This document shows, one piece after another, positions 14,301-14,527 of a DNA stretch of 14,527 bases. Location: positions 1 to 14,527 of the forward strand of contig JAKZSU010000048.1 in NCBI GenBank assembly GCA_047517485.1, read 5' to 3'. The translations under genes and the position numbers were made by a program. The stretch comes from JAKZSU01 sp047517485 (lineage in GTDB: Bacteria; Pseudomonadota; Alphaproteobacteria; UBA7887). Under the pieces are notes generated by a model that was given only the letters and a program-made list of their open reading frames with translations, had not been told where the DNA came from and made no database searches. Each line of letters begins with the position of its first letter. Position 1 is the stretch's first letter.

Positions 14301-14527
14301 GTGCGTTAGAGCGCCACGTAGGCTGGCCTCGCATAAGCTCGGGCGCGCGGTCGCGCTTGCCGGCCTGCACGGCGTGCAGGCCGGTTACTTTAAAGGGCGT
14401 TCAAGCGCCACGCAGGCTGGCCTCGCATAAGCTCGGGCACGCGGTCGCGCTTGCCGGCCTGCACGGCGTGCAGGCCGGTTACTTTAAAGGGCGTTCAAGC
14501 GCCACGCAGGCTGGCCTCGCATAAGCT
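14301..14527 (+). repeat. second cluster of the modular repeat, 94-bp units with a different hairpin
   Basis: Two complete units and a third cut by the window edge begin near 14301, 14395 and 14489, a period of 94 bp. They share the core of the 3.8-4.3 kb cluster in the same orientation: GGGCGTTCA, GCGCCACG, GGCTGGCCTCGCAT, GCTCGGGC and GGTCGCGCTTGCCG. The hairpin slot holds a different stem, CCGGCCTGCAC-GGC-GTGCAGGCCGG (14360-14384 and 14454-14478), followed by TTACTTTAA instead of the longer tail. The first unit is a variant at its start (GCGTTAGAGCGCC). The array continues past the window. Confidence 0.9.

Overview
The window looks like a chromosomal segment of a GC-rich alphaproteobacterium, probably Rhodospirillales-like. 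Evidence is the codon usage of the core genes, an Nfu protein with an Nfu_N domain, a TIGR02186-family protein (known mainly from alphaproteobacteria), and a three-gene set resembling soeABC. The exact taxon cannot be read from the sequence. No tRNA, rRNA or CRISPR array was found.

Left part (1-2955): an accessory region of lower or uneven GC. A hypothetical protein that seems to have lost its N-terminus (209-814, +) overlaps, tail to tail, a small predicted secreted protein rich in cysteine (774-1370, -). Two bases upstream of the latter lies a 453-residue protein (1373-2734, -) with an N-terminal peptidoglycan-binding domain and a C-terminal M23 metallopeptidase domain but no signal peptide. 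The order, spacing, targeting signals and an internal GC shift fit an antibacterial cell-wall effector with a periplasmic immunity protein. An AT-rich intergenic stretch with a perfect palindrome separates them from the next gene.

Middle part (3026-9651, all minus strand): rutE-like nitroreductase, about 700 bp of non-coding tandem repeats, an Nfu iron-sulfur scaffold, a universal stress protein, a 287-bp MITE-like element with 32-bp terminal inverted repeats, a TIGR02186 membrane-anchored protein, a TauE/SafE exporter, a DUF2333 membrane protein, and trpS. The minus-strand reading order is trpS, DUF2333, tauE/safE, TIGR02186, [element], usp, nfu, [repeats], rutE, [palindrome], M23 gene, cysteine-rich gene.

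Right part (9833-14263, plus strand): a tight operon transcribed divergently from trpS. It encodes a cytoplasmic molybdopterin oxidoreductase, a four-cluster ferredoxin-like subunit and a DmsC-type membrane anchor, best read as the sulfite dehydrogenase SoeABC. With the TauE/SafE exporter this suggests sulfite detoxification or oxidation, with electrons passed to the quinone pool. A strong hairpin follows soeC, then a second cluster of the repeat family seen at 3.8-4.3 kb. The two clusters lie in the same orientation and bracket the nfu-to-soeC block.
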